A DNA stretch of 64,000 bases, taken from the NCBI GenBank assembly GCA_008477525.1, contig SPDT01000002.1, positions 1 through 64,000 on the forward strand. Reading direction: 5' to 3'. Source of the stretch: Hypomyces perniciosus (lineage: Eukaryota; Ascomycota; Sordariomycetes; Hypocreales; Hypocreaceae). Below the pieces are notes generated by a model. That model was not told the origin of the DNA, did not search any database, and worked only from the letters and a program-made list of their open reading frames with translations. The position numbers and the translations under genes are program-made. The number at the start of each line of letters is the position of its first letter. The stretch's first letter is position 1. Below are positions 19,300 to 32,500 of the stretch, piece after piece.

Positions 19300-21500
19300 A
19301 AATTATAAATATAATATATTACTCCCTTCTTTTTAATTGCAAAACTAAAAGATAGTATTTATATTTATTAAAATTATTAAAGGTTAAATAATATTACTAT
19401 TAAAAATTAATACCTATTATTATTAATTTAAAAAACCTTTTATACTTTATACTATATAAAAGTATATATAAAGTTTAATACTATTACTATATTTAATAAC
19501 TGTTATATTATTAAAGGGGATATATAAAAAATAGTATTTATTGTAAAGTTTAGCCTTTCTAAAATATCAATTATACCTTTTAGCCTTTATAATATATCTA
19601 CTATATTTTAATATTATATTAACTATACTCTTGATAATCTCTTTAACTATATTTATATAATATATTTTAATTATATCTTTATATATTTATTAAATAAAAA
19701 AGAATATTAAGTATATATATATAAAGTTATAGTTTACTTTTAAGATATTGGCCTTTAAATTCATATTATTAAATATAAATTTACGATAATAAAGATATAA
19801 TATCTTAGCTTAATTATTACTTTAAAAGGACTAGAAATAGATTTTAAGAAAGTTAAAGCTATATTAAACCAGTAATTATTTAATAGAGAAAAAGACTTAT
19901 AAATACTTTTTAGCTTTATAAACTTTTATTACTATTGTATTTAAAAATACTTTAAAATAACTATACTATTAAATAAATTTAAAAAAAGGATTAATTATAT
20001 AGTTGAAAAGAAAAATAGTAAAAAGCCTTTGATTTAATAAAATATACTTTTAAGTTAGCTTTAATGTCGCCCTTTTAATAATAATAAATAAATAGTTTTT
20101 AAGATTAATGCTTTTGATTTAATATTAAGTAGTATTTTATTGTACTATAATAAAAAGGGTATTCTTTACTTTAATATATTTTTTTCTATAAAGTATAATA
20201 CTTAAAAATATAATTATAAAATCTATAATAAAAAACTTTTAATTATTATTAAAGTAATAAAAGAATAGCGCTTAAAATTATAAAACTTATAAAGGTTTAA
20301 TATTATTATAAACTATAAAAACCTTAAATACTTTACTTTAATTAAAGCCTTAAACTAATAGTAAATCTAATAGTTTAAATTCCTCTTTAACTTTACCTTT
20401 TATATAATTTATTAACCTGGCCTTAAAACTATAAAGCTTAATATTTTAAATAGAAAAGTTAAAAATAAGCCTATAAAATTAAACCCCTTTAATAATTAAA
20501 TAGAAAATAAATAATATATTATCCTCCTATAAAGTTCTTTTAGCCTTAAAGCTTAAATAATCTTTTAAAAAAAAGTTTTATTATATATATAATTATTTAT
20601 AAAGGCTGCCTTTATAGCTATAATTATATTTATAAAAAGTAAACTAATTAATAACTTAATTATAGTAATAGAAAAAATAAAATACTATAATAAAAGAAAT
20701 AGTAAATGTATTTTAAGACTTTAATATCTATTAATAATTAAAATAAGTTTATAAAAAACTTTAAATTATAATAAATAACTATTAAGTAATAAATAGTAAA
20801 ATTTATTATTAAAAGCAGCTTTTTATTCCCTTTAATAATAAACTTTATATATAAATCCTATTTAGGAACTACTTAAATAGCCTAGTTAAATATTTAAGTA
20901 AATTTAAAACTTTAAACCTTATTAGTTAAATATATTAATAGCTATAAAGTTTAAAAGATATTAAAGTATTTATATAAGCTTATAAACTATATATTAAAAT
21001 AAAGGCTTTATAATCTTTACTATAAAGCTTCCTTTAACTATTATTAATTCTATTCTATATATAGTTAAATATTTTTATTAACTATATTATATTACTGCCT
21101 AAATCCTATTACTATAATATCATTTATAAATATTTACTAATAATAGTTAACTGCTTTATAAAAATATATTATTTTATATTTATTACTTTACTATTAATAA
21201 AAAAGTTAAATATTATATTTATTAATAGGATTTACTGCCTTAATAATATATTTAATAATATAATATTAAACTGTAGTATATAGTTTATATTAAAATTCTA
21301 GCAATAACTTTTAAAGCAATTAAAAGTTATATTAAAATAATTATTAGACTTTTACTTTAAAACTAATAGTTAAATTAAAAGAATTAATATAAATATAAAA
21401 TAATACCAATAAGGCTTTATAGCTTTACCTGCTAAACGTTTTTATAGTAAAGAAAAAAGAGTTTTTCTATATTAATACTATTACTAAATAAGTTAAATAT
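19300..21500 (+). pseudogene. Gypsy B pol remnant: reverse transcriptase, RNase H, integrase
   Basis: Around 19567-19700 the frame reads YTFxPLYYISTIFxYYINYTL and then IIYFNYIFIY, the decayed form of the PFGL...FQ and YLDDI-IYS blocks of Gypsy reverse transcriptase. The catalytic Asp codons have been lost to Asn and Tyr codons, as G-to-A change would do. RNase H follows at 20210-20480 (KLLIIIKVIKE, then YKNLKYFTLIKALN and the segment around YRPGLKTIKLN). The integrase-like segment is at about 20950-21500. Stops occur throughout, so no product is expected. Confidence 0.75.
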
Positions 21501-22158
21501 ATTATTATATAGTTAAAGGCTTCTTTAAGCTTTAAGAAAAAGATATAAAGAAAATTTTAAATATAGAAAAGGGAGGTATTATTAGTTTATACTATTAAAT
21601 AAAAAGTCTTTATTAATATAGAAAATATAAAGATTAACTAGTTAATTGAAAAGTAATATAATAAATAAATAGGATTTTATATAATAATAAAAATATATTT
21701 ATAAGCCTATATTATTAGCCTGCTAAATAGTATAAAGATTTTCTTAATTTTATATAACTCCTTGTAATTTAAAATAATTACTTTACTGCACTTTAAATAA
21801 ACAATAATTAATAAAGTTAAATTAAAGAATATTTAAAGTAAAATATTAAAATAGGAAAATAGTATAAATAAAGTATAAAAGAACTAAGAATTTAAAGTAG
21901 TTTTAGGTTATTATAAAAATAATAGATTCTATTACTTTATTAATTAACAATACTATACTGCTATATAATAATTAACTAAAGATTTATAAAGTTAAAAAAA
22001 GTAATATAAAACTTTTATAAAAGAAACCTAAAAAACCTAGGCTTATTATAATAAGTATTAAAAGGAATTATAAAAAAAAAGAAATAATAAAAAAAAAAGT
22101 AAAGTTTATAAATTGCTAATTAAAGACTATACTATATTACAGCCTATAATTAAATTAT

Positions 22159-22422
22159 TGTTGGGTTAAGTAGGCTGGGGCCCTACTGCTTGCTAGCGCT
22201 AGGGAGCTTTTATCTATTTTGTTAGCAGATACAAGCTAATATATATATCGCGTAAGCGATATATTAGACTATATAGGCGCTGTAAGCGCCTATATACAGT
22301 TTCTTCTTTATATTAGCTATATATATATATAGCGAGGCCACTATAGTATATTCTCTTTTATAAAATCAAGCTTTATTTCCTATCTCTCTATACTTTATAT
22401 AGCTGTGCCGCGCTCTGCTATA
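22159..22422 (+). repeat. 5' LTR of Copia D1
   Basis: It matches the 3' LTR over 264 bp with differences that are nearly all C/T or G/A. It ends GCTCTGCTATA where the 3' copy has GCTCCGCTACA. Two conserved stem-loops lie at 22237-22266 and 22271-22295. Confidence 0.95.
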
Positions 22423-22435
22423 GTTATAAGCCCAG
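22423..22435 (+). promoter_or_regulatory. Half-tRNA primer-binding site of Copia D1
   Basis: GTTATAAGCCCAG follows the 5' LTR directly. With one G-to-A change undone it is the complement of CTGGGCTCATAAC, the anticodon stem-loop of initiator tRNA-Met. Priming by an internal half of initiator tRNA is known for Copia-type elements. The same site, also mutated, follows the LTR at 34275. Confidence 0.7.
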
Positions 22436-25400
22436 GTAATAACTATTAAAGTTACTAGAAACTTCTACTTCAATATTATATCTCTCCTTATACCCTTTAC
22501 CTTTGCCTTTAAGCTATTAAAGCTATCTTTTATAATAGATAGTATAAAGGATATTGCTTTTATAAAGCTGGAATTAATAGTCTAGTAAATTAAATGGATT
22601 ACTGTTCTAACTAACTATATAACTACTGCTAGGGTCTAGAATAAGATTAATCTTAATCTCCCTAATTAGCTAAATAACTATTTCCCTGCTATTAAGCCAC
22701 CTACTTTAATAGAAATAAAGGAGTATACAGTATAAAAGTTTAGTTTTAATACCTTTACAGCAGATATCTCTATTTACTATAATAGTATACTTTAAGAGTA
22801 TTAGTTTAATATTACTTTAAATAAAGAGAAGAGGAAGGCTAGCGATACGATTCTGAATTAGATCTAGAAAATAGTTAACTCTAGTATCTATACTTTAGTT
22901 TTAGCAGACTTTAAAGCCGCAGCCTTAGCCTTTACTGCTATTAAAGCAGCCTATAATAATAATAAAGACTCTAACATTAAGTTTACTATTTACTATATTA
23001 TTAAGAAGTTTAAAGATTAACTAGCTTTTTGTAAAGATATAATATATAAGGAAGTATACTTATCCTATTAATATATACTGCATAAAGCAGAGTATAGGAA
23101 TATTAAGCTAAAAGTATAGTATACCTACTAGGCGTATATTTATATAAGTGCAGTAAAGTATAAGCTTTTAAAGGTTAAGGGAATAGCTTCTTAAATAGCT
23201 TTCTTTAAAGCTATTAAAGTATACTTTACTTTAAGCTTTACTGCCTATTACTTATACTATATAAATAGTTTAATTAAAAGCAGTAAAATAAATAAAATCT
23301 TTTCTTTTAATTAACTTAAATAGCTTTTTTTAAATACTTTAAAGAATATAGAGAATTATATTTATAGCTTTTATATAATATTTAGTAACTGCTTTAATAA
23401 TATATTAGGCAGTAGTAATATATATTTAAAGCCTTTTATTAATAAAGAGTGCCTTTATAGACCTAAAAGGTATATTTAGCCTTGAAATAACTGCAGTAAG
23501 GTATATACTGCACTCGCTAGAAGGCTTAATAAAAAAGGGAAATATACTTTTATACTTAAATAGGCTGCAGAGATTTGCGTGCGCCTGCAAGAAGACAAAT
23601 GGCAGGTTACCTATAAAAAGCTTAGTAAAAGGGGTATTGACCTTACTACCCTAGTATAAAAAGGAATAGCCTTAACTGTTATAGATGCCTTAATCTCCTT
23701 AAACCTAATTAATAAAAAAAATGCAAGCCCTGCAGTATATTTAATAAGTATATTAATATATACTAATATATAGGATATACCTTACTGCCTTTTTTAAAGT
23801 ACCCTTTTTAATATATATAATGCTATTTATTTTATAAATAGTAGGAATTACTTTATTCCTAGCTTTTTTATTTTAAGTATAAAAGAGGATTATATTAAAG
23901 TAGGAAGAGTTAGTTATTTAATAATTAAAAAAGGTTATTATCTACTAAAGGATACTCTCTATAATTTATATGAAAAATAATGCGCTTTATTAAGCTTTTA
24001 AATATAGCTGTAGTTAAAGGATTTTATATTAATATAATATCTTTATTAAAGCTTTAAAAAGCAGGGATTTAGCTAATAGGGTATAATAATACACTTTATA
24101 TTAGTATAGCTAGTTTAAATACTATTATAGGGAAGGTAAAGTATAAGTATAATCTTTTATTTGTTTAATATAAGCCCCTATCGCTTTATATTGCCTTTAT
24201 CCTTTAGTATATTATACTAAGCAGCTTGACAGCTTTTTTTGTTTTTCCTAATATAGACTATAGTATTTATATAGCGTTAAGAAGCAGGAGAAGATTAATA
24301 TATAATCCCTTAATACTATAATATAACTCTAAATAGCTTTAGTATCTACAATTAAGATATTTAGGCCTAGAAGTATTTAGAGTGCTTATAAAGAATACAA
24401 GGAATATATATATTAAGGGAACTATATATATAGAATATAAGGCTTATACTTTTATATATACGAAACAGGTTATCTTTTACAGACTATTTAATAGATAAGT
24501 ATTAAAATTATTCTTTAAAGTACACTAAGATTTTCAAGACTATCCTAGGGGCTATAATAAAAATAATTAGCTTTTAATACTTAAAGAAAAATATACTATA
24601 TAGCTATATATATACCCTTTATTAAATAAAGAATAGGAAATTGTTTTTAATACTTTATTTAACTTTATAAATATAGTAAAGATATAATATAATATCTTTA
24701 TATACTTTTTTAGGCAGGATAATAAAAAAGCTATAATTGCAGTTAAAAGCTTATTACACTTCTAGATCTAGGTTAATATAAAGGGTAGTATCCTAGAGCT
24801 TGCCTTTTCTTATATATATAAGCCGAATAGTGCTTTAAAATAGGCAGGTTAGGAAATTATAAATAAGTTAATTAAAATACTGGAAGCTATAGGTCTTTTA
24901 ACTAACTTATAGCGTAAGAGCGTAAGAGCTGCAGTATATATGATTAATATAAGTCCGATATATAGCCTTAATATAATATTACCTATTAATAAATTAAAGT
25001 AATAGTTCTGCGACTTTATGCCCCTTTTAATAAGGGAGCCTTCTATGGACCTATAGCTAGATTAAAGCAGGCTTTATATATATAGCTGCTGCGCCTATAT
25101 ACTAAATAAAGACTGCAAGGCTGGCTAGAAAAAGAGAGAATATAAGACTAAGCCTAAGGGGCTAATTAGATATTTTATTAGCTATACTGCAAATAATATA
25201 TATTATATTTAATTCCCCTGCCTAGTAAAGGTAATTGTTATAAGGAATATATAGTTTAATAAAACTAGCTTCTTTAATAGTAATAAAGAGATTGTAAATA
25301 AACTGTCTATAGCTAAGTTAAATAAACTGTTTAATAAAGTTAAAGAAAATAAGCCGGAATTTAAACTTTTCTTTATATATATTCCTGCAGTAAAAAATAC

Positions 25401-28200
25401 CTTTATAAGTAATATAAAAAAAAAGAATATACCTTTAAAGGTAGCAGAGATATAGAGCGTTAAAGATAGTTTAATAAATGCTTTAAGTAAGCCACTAGTA
25501 TACTTAAAAGGACCTTTTAGTCTTTAAATACTAAAGGCTACTTTAAAATAGTTAATCTCTATAGATAATATTAGCGCGCTAATAGGAACCTTAAACAATA
25601 CTTTAATAAGCAATTTACCCCTCTTTATAGAAAGGGATATAATAAAAGAATAGCCTTATATATTAAGGGTATATAACCTAATAAAAGAGGATAGTCCGTT
25701 AAGGCTAGAAGTGGACTAGTATATAAAAGACTCGTTTACTTTTATAAAAGAAAAGTAGACCTTTAAGGAAATGCTAGCTAGTAATCCCTTAAGCAGTAAA
25801 GCAGTAGCTAATACTTACAAGAGCTTAAAACTTTAAAGGAAATAACCTGTAAGAAAGGCTAATAAATATTTCCTAGTATATAGGATTAAGATATATACTT
25901 TAAATATTGCTTTTAAAGATAATAAGCCTAGTATATATTTAATAATTACTAGGCTTTTTAGTTTAATACTATATTAACTACTGCTTAATTACTAAAAGCT
26001 GACAAGCAATAAATTAAAAAGCGCAGAAATAATATTTACTATTTTTAATATAGTAATAAACTATAAATCTTCCTTTTAAAAAAGTATAGCTTTTAATAAA
26101 TTAACTGTTTATTAGGAGGATTTAATAAAACTGCTAAAAGACTAGAAAAAGCTTATAAAACACTTACTTAAAAATAGATTTAAGTAAACTGCGCGCAATA
26201 AAATTAATTCTTTATATATAAAAAGAACCTAGTAAAAGATACTATACTTAAAGGCAATAATAAAGCTACTATTAGTATATTAGGTTTTTATTTATAAGTT
26301 TAATTAAAATAGAAATCTAGAATACTATAAAGTTTACTTTATAGTTTACAGAGATTTATAAAAGCGCTCTACTATAAAGAGTATATATACAGCTATATTA
26401 GTAGTATATTCTTTTTATATACTTATTGCTTTTATAGTAAGATTTAACTTTAAATTAAAGCAGTATAATATTAAAAACACTTTTCTTAATGCTTTAAAGG
26501 ATAAAAACTTAAAACTAGTTATATATAAGCTCCTTAAAGGTTTTAAGCAGCTAAATATCTATCTAAAGCTTACGAAAGCCTTATATAGCTTAAAAGACTT
26601 ATTAAAGCTATAGTTTAATAAACTATTTTTAACTTTAAGGCAATAAAGGTTAATCTTAAACTTTAAAAAACTTTATCTCTTTTATAATAAAGCTTAAAAG
26701 ATCTTTATTATATTTTATATAAATAATATTTTAATTATATATTATTATAACAATAAAGCTCTTTATATTAAGCTATTAAATACTTTAGAAGTAAAGTATA
26801 AGCTTTATAGTAAAGGAGATATATAGTAGTTTTTAAAGATTAAGATTACCTATAACTTTATAAAGTATAGGATATACTTTTCCTATAAAAGTTATTTTAA
26901 GAAAATTGTAAAACAATTTAAGTTTAATAAAGGAATATAGCTTCCTATAATTCTAATACCTATTATAAAGCTTTAGAAAAGTATATTATAAGCTTTAAAA
27001 GTAACTATTAAAATATATTAAAAGAAAATAAAATTAATACTCTATACAGCTATTATAATAAAGCCTAATATAGCTTATAGCGCCTTAGCTTTATTATAGT
27101 TTCTAATTAACCCCAGTAAAAAGCACTTTAAAGCAGTTAACTAGCTAATCCGCTATTTATATATATAGCGTTTCCTAGCTTTTTAATATAAAGGGAAAAG
27201 AGAAATATAGGTTTTAACTGCTTTAAGTAATACTTTTTTCGCTAATAATATAAATACTTAAAGATTGTTTTAAGGGTATTTTATTATACTTTTCTTAGGC
27301 TTTATCTTATAAAATACAATACATTAAAGCATTATTAGTATATTAATAATAGAAGCTAAGCTGTTTACCTTTATTTAAATAGCAAAACAGGCTATAGGTT
27401 TATATTGCCTTTTTTAAAAAATAAAATTTAACCCTAATATTAATTAAAATATTAATTATAATAATTAATTAACTATATATTTCATAATTAAAAAAATATA
27501 AATTAATATTTACCTGCATTATATTAATATATAAAATATATAACTTTAATAGGAATATTAGAAAGAATTGTTTACAGTTTCCTATCTTTCTATTAACTTT
27601 ATACCTATTAATAGGCTTATTAAAGCTTTACTATAACAGCACTTTAAGTACTTTAAAGTACTATTAAACTTAATAGATATATAGTTACTGGAATAAAATA
27701 TATAAAAATATAGGAAACTAGTTAATTCTGGCCTATAGGCCGCTAGCTATAAAAGTATATCTTATTACTGCAATAACTATTCTTTAAAAGCTTTCTAGCC
27801 TTTATATACCTACATCCAAAAGGCATTATTATTATTATTACTATTGCCTAAGGCAGTAGCCTCTTTAAAGTAAACTAAGTTCTCCTCTTTTAATAGGTTA
27901 AATTAAAGGTATAATACCTTCTTATATTAAATTACTATTTAATTATATAAACTTATAAATATATAAAGAAAAGAGAGTATATTTACCCAGTTATCCTCTG
28001 TATTTATAGCTTAAAAGAGCTAGTATATAATCGGTGTAAGCATTAAATAACTGTAAAGTATATAATTAAATAAAGCAATATAGGTAAATTAAAAAAAAGC
28101 TTATTAAAGGGTATATTAATAATTACTATTAAAGTAAATAGTGCACTATTAAAAGTAAATAATAAAAATATACTAAAAGAAGTCTCTTTTGCCAGTAATT
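22436..28200 (+). pseudogene. Copia D1 gag-pol remnant
   Basis: The plus strand carries a broken polyprotein. Integrase lies at about 24600-25300; readable pieces include ILELAF then YKPN, EIINKLIKILEAIGL, and the downstream REYKTKPKGLIRYFIGY block typical of Copia. Reverse transcriptase lies at about 26230-26900 (VFIYKFNQNGNLEYYK; NTFLNALKDKN; TKALYSLKDLLKLQFNKL; YINNILIIYYY in place of the Y-DD block). RNase H is at about 27190-27420 (LTALSNTFFANNIN; ISILIIEAKLF). Key Asp codons are often changed to Asn and many TAG/TAA stops interrupt. The gag part (22436-24500) has no motif I could identify. Confidence 0.8.
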
Positions 28201-28220
28201 GCCGACTTTAGATAACCTTT

Positions 28221-28589
28221 CTAAAGAGGGGATAACAGTATAGCAGTAAAGGTAGCGGCGGGAGCAGCCTTTAGAGTAGCAGTAGTAGTAATAGGGGCAG
28301 GGGCTAGGATAGCAGCAGTAGGAGGAGGAGCCGATAAAGACAAGGATAAAGCTGCCTTAGCAGCGAGGCGTGCTTTATGAACAGCAGCTAAGCGTATATC
28401 TAAAGCAGTAATAGCCGCAGTATACCTAGACTGGCCAGGACTAGCTGGCGCAGGAGTAGGAGCTAGTGCAAGAGCAGGAGCAGGAGCAGTAATAGGCGTA
28501 GCCGCTCGGCCAGCCAAGCGACCAATGCCGCGATAAGCCACCTTCAGGGGGCGACCACAACCACGCTTTACCGATAAAGTATTCTTCTT
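28221..28589 (-). pseudogene. Antisense accessory frame of Copia D1: AT-hook-like, Ala-rich
   Basis: A minus-strand frame runs open for 122 codons from after a TAG at 28590-28592 to a stop at 28221-28223. It starts with KKNTLSVKRGCGRPLKVAY, in which KRGCGRPLK is close to the AT-hook consensus (RGRP core), followed by about 100 residues dominated by Ala and Pro with basic residues, ending AILLSPL. The frame lies between RNase H and the 3' LTR, opposite to pol, and is strikingly GC-rich for its surroundings. A homologous frame in the same relative place is at 60236-60690. Upstream the frame continues through stops, so the original start is lost. AT-hook proteins bind the minor groove of AT-rich DNA; any such role here is inference. 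Confidence 0.6.
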
Positions 28590-29020
28590 CTACGATTTCG
28601 CTGTTAGCTAATAAACACGCAGCGCGAAGGGAATTAATCGGAAATGTGATATTTATAGCGGGGGCTATACTGCTATTGCTGTTAATATTAATATTATTGT
28701 TAATATTAATGATAATGATATTAATGACTGAAAAAAAAGAGCGAGGAATAGGGCTAGGGGGGCAGCTAATATACCTATTCTAGCTGTTTAAGACCAATTC
28801 ACCTGTTTAGGAGCTTTATTGTTTAACTTCCTATTATCACAGAACAACAATAGCTACGGCGCTCACATTCCTTTTACCTCTATAACAGAATATCGATACG
28901 TGTTTACAATAAAGAGCTTCTGACTAAGTAAAAGAGGCTCTAGGAGCGCGGCCAGTCAGTTATAACACTATAGATAGGCTAGAGTAGCAGTCAATGAGGC
29001 ATTGGGAATAGCCTTATTAA

Positions 29021-29030
29021 CTGGGGGGTA
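29021..29030 (+). other. Polypurine tract of Copia D1
   Basis: CTGGGGGGTA lies immediately before the 3' LTR, in the position of the plus-strand primer. The reversed D copy has its counterpart at 46650-46659. Confidence 0.75.
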
Positions 29031-29294
29031 TGTTGGGTTAAATAGGCCAGGGCCCTACTGCTTGCCGGCGCTAAGGAGCTCTTAACTGCTTTGTCAGCAG
29101 ATACAAGCTGACATATATATCGCGTAAGCGATATGTCAGACTATGCAGGCGCTGTAAGCGCCTGCATACAGCTTCTTCTTTATATTAGCTATATATATAT
29201 ATAGCGAGGCTACTACAGTATATTCTCTTTTATAGAATCAAGCTTCGTTTCCTATCTCTCTATACTCTATATAGCTGTGCCGCGCTCCGCTACA
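29031..29294 (+). repeat. 3' LTR of Copia D1
   Basis: It is 264 bp and less decayed than its 5' partner. It ends GCTACA directly before the ATTAT duplication. Conserved stem-loops are at 29109-29138 and 29143-29167. Confidence 0.95.
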
Positions 29295-29396
29295 ATTATA
29301 TATTATTAATACTAAAAACTATATAATTCGCTTTATTTAGCTTTATATTAAAAGTAGTTATTTATAGCTAAATAGCGCAATAAAGAGGGGGGGTAT

Positions 29397-29568
29397 TATT
29401 ATAGTATTAACTATAATGCAATATTAATGCCTTGTTATATAAACTCCGGTTATATAACTAGGCCTTAACGCATTCCTCGCTATAGCTTTCTATAAAGCCT
29501 TAGGGCTTTCTTACTCTTTACAGTATAATAATAATATTTGCCTTAACCTGCCTTTCTATACTATAATA
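29397..29568 (+). repeat. 3' LTR of Gypsy B copy 1
   Basis: This 172-bp LTR aligns end to end with those at 34580, 46966, 47695, 54194 and 59973. It is strongly mutated: TGTTACGGCAC at the end of other copies is here TATTATAGTAT. The preceding polypurine tract fixes it as the 3' LTR. Confidence 0.88.
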
Positions 29569-32500
29569 AACTTTATAGAAAATAAAAATATAGCTATAAA
29601 CCTAATTTTGCTACTATATATCTATTATTAAGTTAAAGGGTTATTATAAAAGATAAAGTATTATTATATAATTACTTTTATAATAGCTATATAAACATTA
29701 AATATTCTATAGCTTTTAGCTATTAAATTAAATATAATTCAATTATTTATTTTATTATTTACCTAATAAACTCTTAGTTATTTCTTTATTATTATATAAA
29801 GGTAGCCTTTTAAAAGCCAAATTTTAATAAGGTTTTATATAACCTTATTATTTTAATAGGTTATAAAACTAGGAGAGTTTTCCTTGTCTCTATAAATAGG
29901 TTTTCCTTAATAGTTATAGTACTTCCCTTAATACTATTCTAGCATTTATAGCAGGATTTTATAGTATTTATCCTAATATTTATATAAATACTTATAGGAT
30001 TTTAGCTATTAAAAGCTATTTTTAGGCTTTAACTATAAATATTATTATATTTATAGTAATACTACTATTAGTATTTTTATTACTTTAAGTAATTTTTACT
30101 ATATATTATATAATATTATTATTTTTTTAATAGGATATAGCTTTAATATTAATAGTATAAGTTAACCTATTAAAGATTGTAATAGCTTTATTTCTTTAAT
30201 TAAAAATAATAACTTTGCCTAATAATAAAAGGATGTATTTATTTAGGTATTAAATATAGAATAAAGGGTTTAAATATAAAGGGCTTTTACTAAAATAGTA
30301 AAGGTATAGTTAAATAGTTAAAATATTACTATAATATTGTTATTTAATACTTTAATTAACTTAACTATTACTATTTTAAGTCTATAACCTTTATAAACTA
30401 CTAGCCTAATAGTAATTAACCTTATAGCCCTTATATTAATATTAATCTATACTTTTACCCCTACTTTAATATTAATTTAAGTTTCATTTATATTTAGTCT
30501 TTAACTTTAAACTATTATTTTTACTTTAAATAATAGTTATATTAAAAAGGTATTAAAAGAATCTATAATGTTCTATAAATGTATAAACTAGTAAAAACTA
30601 ATAATTCTAATTAATAGAAATAGTTTTTAAATATTATCTTAAAGGCTATAAATTACTATACCTTTATAGAAAGTTTTATAGATATTAATTCTTTATTTAA
30701 TTCAAAATAAAGTTTATTGTTTCTATTAATTAAAGATACTTTAATAGTTATATTTATTATATTTATTATTTAAATTTAAAGTTTAAACAAAGTATATTTA
30801 GCTTTTAAAAATAATATAGTTACTTTAATACTCTTTAAAGAGATTTGTTTTATAAAGAATTTTATTTATTAACTAATAGTAATTATAAAGGATTCTTAAT
30901 TATATTTAATACTACTTTTTATAAATTATTAGTTAATTAACTATTTTAAAGGTTAATATTAAGATATTAAATTAAATAACTTTATATTTAAATACTTTAA
31001 AAAAGGTTTTTCTTTAATAGGCTTAAAAAATTAAAGGAACTATTAAATTGAAAAAAGCTATTAAATAATTAATGAAGGGTTTTAATAATTAATTCTTTAG
31101 ATTAAATATATTAAAAGAAACAAAAAGATTATCTTTAACTATATATTAAGTTAATAAAGCTTTAAAGCCTTTTAATTCTTTTAAAGATTAATTAGTTTTT
31201 CTTAAATTTAAAAATTAAAAGCTAGCTTTTAATTATTTTAAAAGGAAAGGAAATTAAAAAGATTAAAATTAAAAATACCTTAAAATTCAATTTTATTTAT
31301 ATTAATATATATAATCAGGCTATTTAAGGGTATAGCTTAAAAAGGTTAATTAAAAAGTCATTTTTAAATTTACTATTAGTTTAAATAGTAATTCAAACTT
31401 GTTAGAAACTTTAAATACTAAAAAAGAAACACTATTTTTTAGCCTTTTTGATTTTATAAATATTTTAAGCCTTTTAAACTTTTTAAAAACCTTAAATCAC
31501 TTAAACCTTTTATTTAAAATAATCTATTATATAATATTAAATCTATACTTTATATAATTAATTATGAAAAATAATTTATAGACTATAAACCTAATAATAA
31601 ACATATAAATGTTATTTATATTAATAAAAGCTTTATTACTTTAAAAAAATAATAATAATTACCTTTAAAATCTTTAATAAAGATGATGATTATTAAAAGA
31701 TAATACTATTAAATACCTTCTTTTACTTATAGTGAAATATAAAGCTTATAAGTAATTTAACATACTATTAAATTAAAATATATAATATCTATAATACTAT
31801 TTTTAGGACTTTTAAATAGTTAATAAAGCTTTTAAATCCTTTAAAATATAGGTTTTTTAATTAATTCAAAGATATATAATACTATATAGCTATATAAATA
31901 GCTATAAAGTTTATAGTTTGATAAAGGTTTAAATATTTATTACAAATAAAGAAAAGGCTAAAGAATATATAGTTATTTTAAAAGTAATAACTTTAAAAAA
32001 ATAATTAATTAAATTTAGTTTTAAATTTATAAAAAAATAAATTTCAAAGGAAAAGATCTTTTGAAGCTTTTTAAAACTTTAAATTAAATAAGGGAATAAA
32101 GGCCTTATAAGCCTTTAATATTTAAAGAAATAAAGGGGAATAAATTTAAAAAAGATACTTTTATAAAATAAAGGCTTTATATATTTAAAGAATCCTGTAT
32201 TATAAAAGATTTAAAGGTTATTTAATAAATTAAATTTAAAAGAAAAACTATTACTAATAATTTTAATTATAAACAATTAAAGTTAACCCTTTTATATTAG
32301 AAACAATTTATTTAAATTAGTTTAAATTTATTAAAAAAACTATTTATATAACTATTAAAATTCTTAACTTTAACGTTATTAATAAAATTATGTTTTATTA
32401 TTTAATATATAATAAATAAAGCTATTAAACAGTTTAATTAAAACCTAATTATTAATCTATTAGCCTCTTTAAATTATTTAAAACCTAATACTTTTTTACT

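Larger units (their letters stand above)
22159..29294 (+). mobile_element. Copia D1: structurally complete 7136-bp LTR retrotransposon with ATTAT TSD
   Basis: Both LTRs are 264 bp (22159-22422 and 29031-29294), with TGTTGGGTTAA starts. The flanks are ATTAT at 22154-22158 and ATTAT at 29295-29299, a perfect 5-bp target duplication. A primer-binding site follows the 5' LTR and a polypurine tract precedes the 3' LTR. The domain order integrase, reverse transcriptase, RNase H marks it as Ty1/Copia. An extra frame on the opposite strand lies between RNase H and the 3' LTR. Coding frames are broken by RIP-like changes, so it is non-autonomous today. Confidence 0.95.
18706..29568 (+). mobile_element. 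Gypsy family B, copy 1 (5'-truncated, interrupted by Copia D1)
   Basis: This is a plus-strand Ty3/Gypsy copy. It begins inside pol next to the truncated Gypsy A, reads through reverse transcriptase, RNase H and integrase to 22158, is split by Copia D1 (22159-29294), resumes at 29295 and ends with a polypurine tract (GAGGGGGGG, about 29384-29393) and 3' LTR (29397-29568). The interrupted junction matches the continuous sequence in the inner family-B copy. The 5' LTR is absent. Roughly 180 bp at 18830-18990 has no counterpart in copy 2. Confidence 0.8.
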
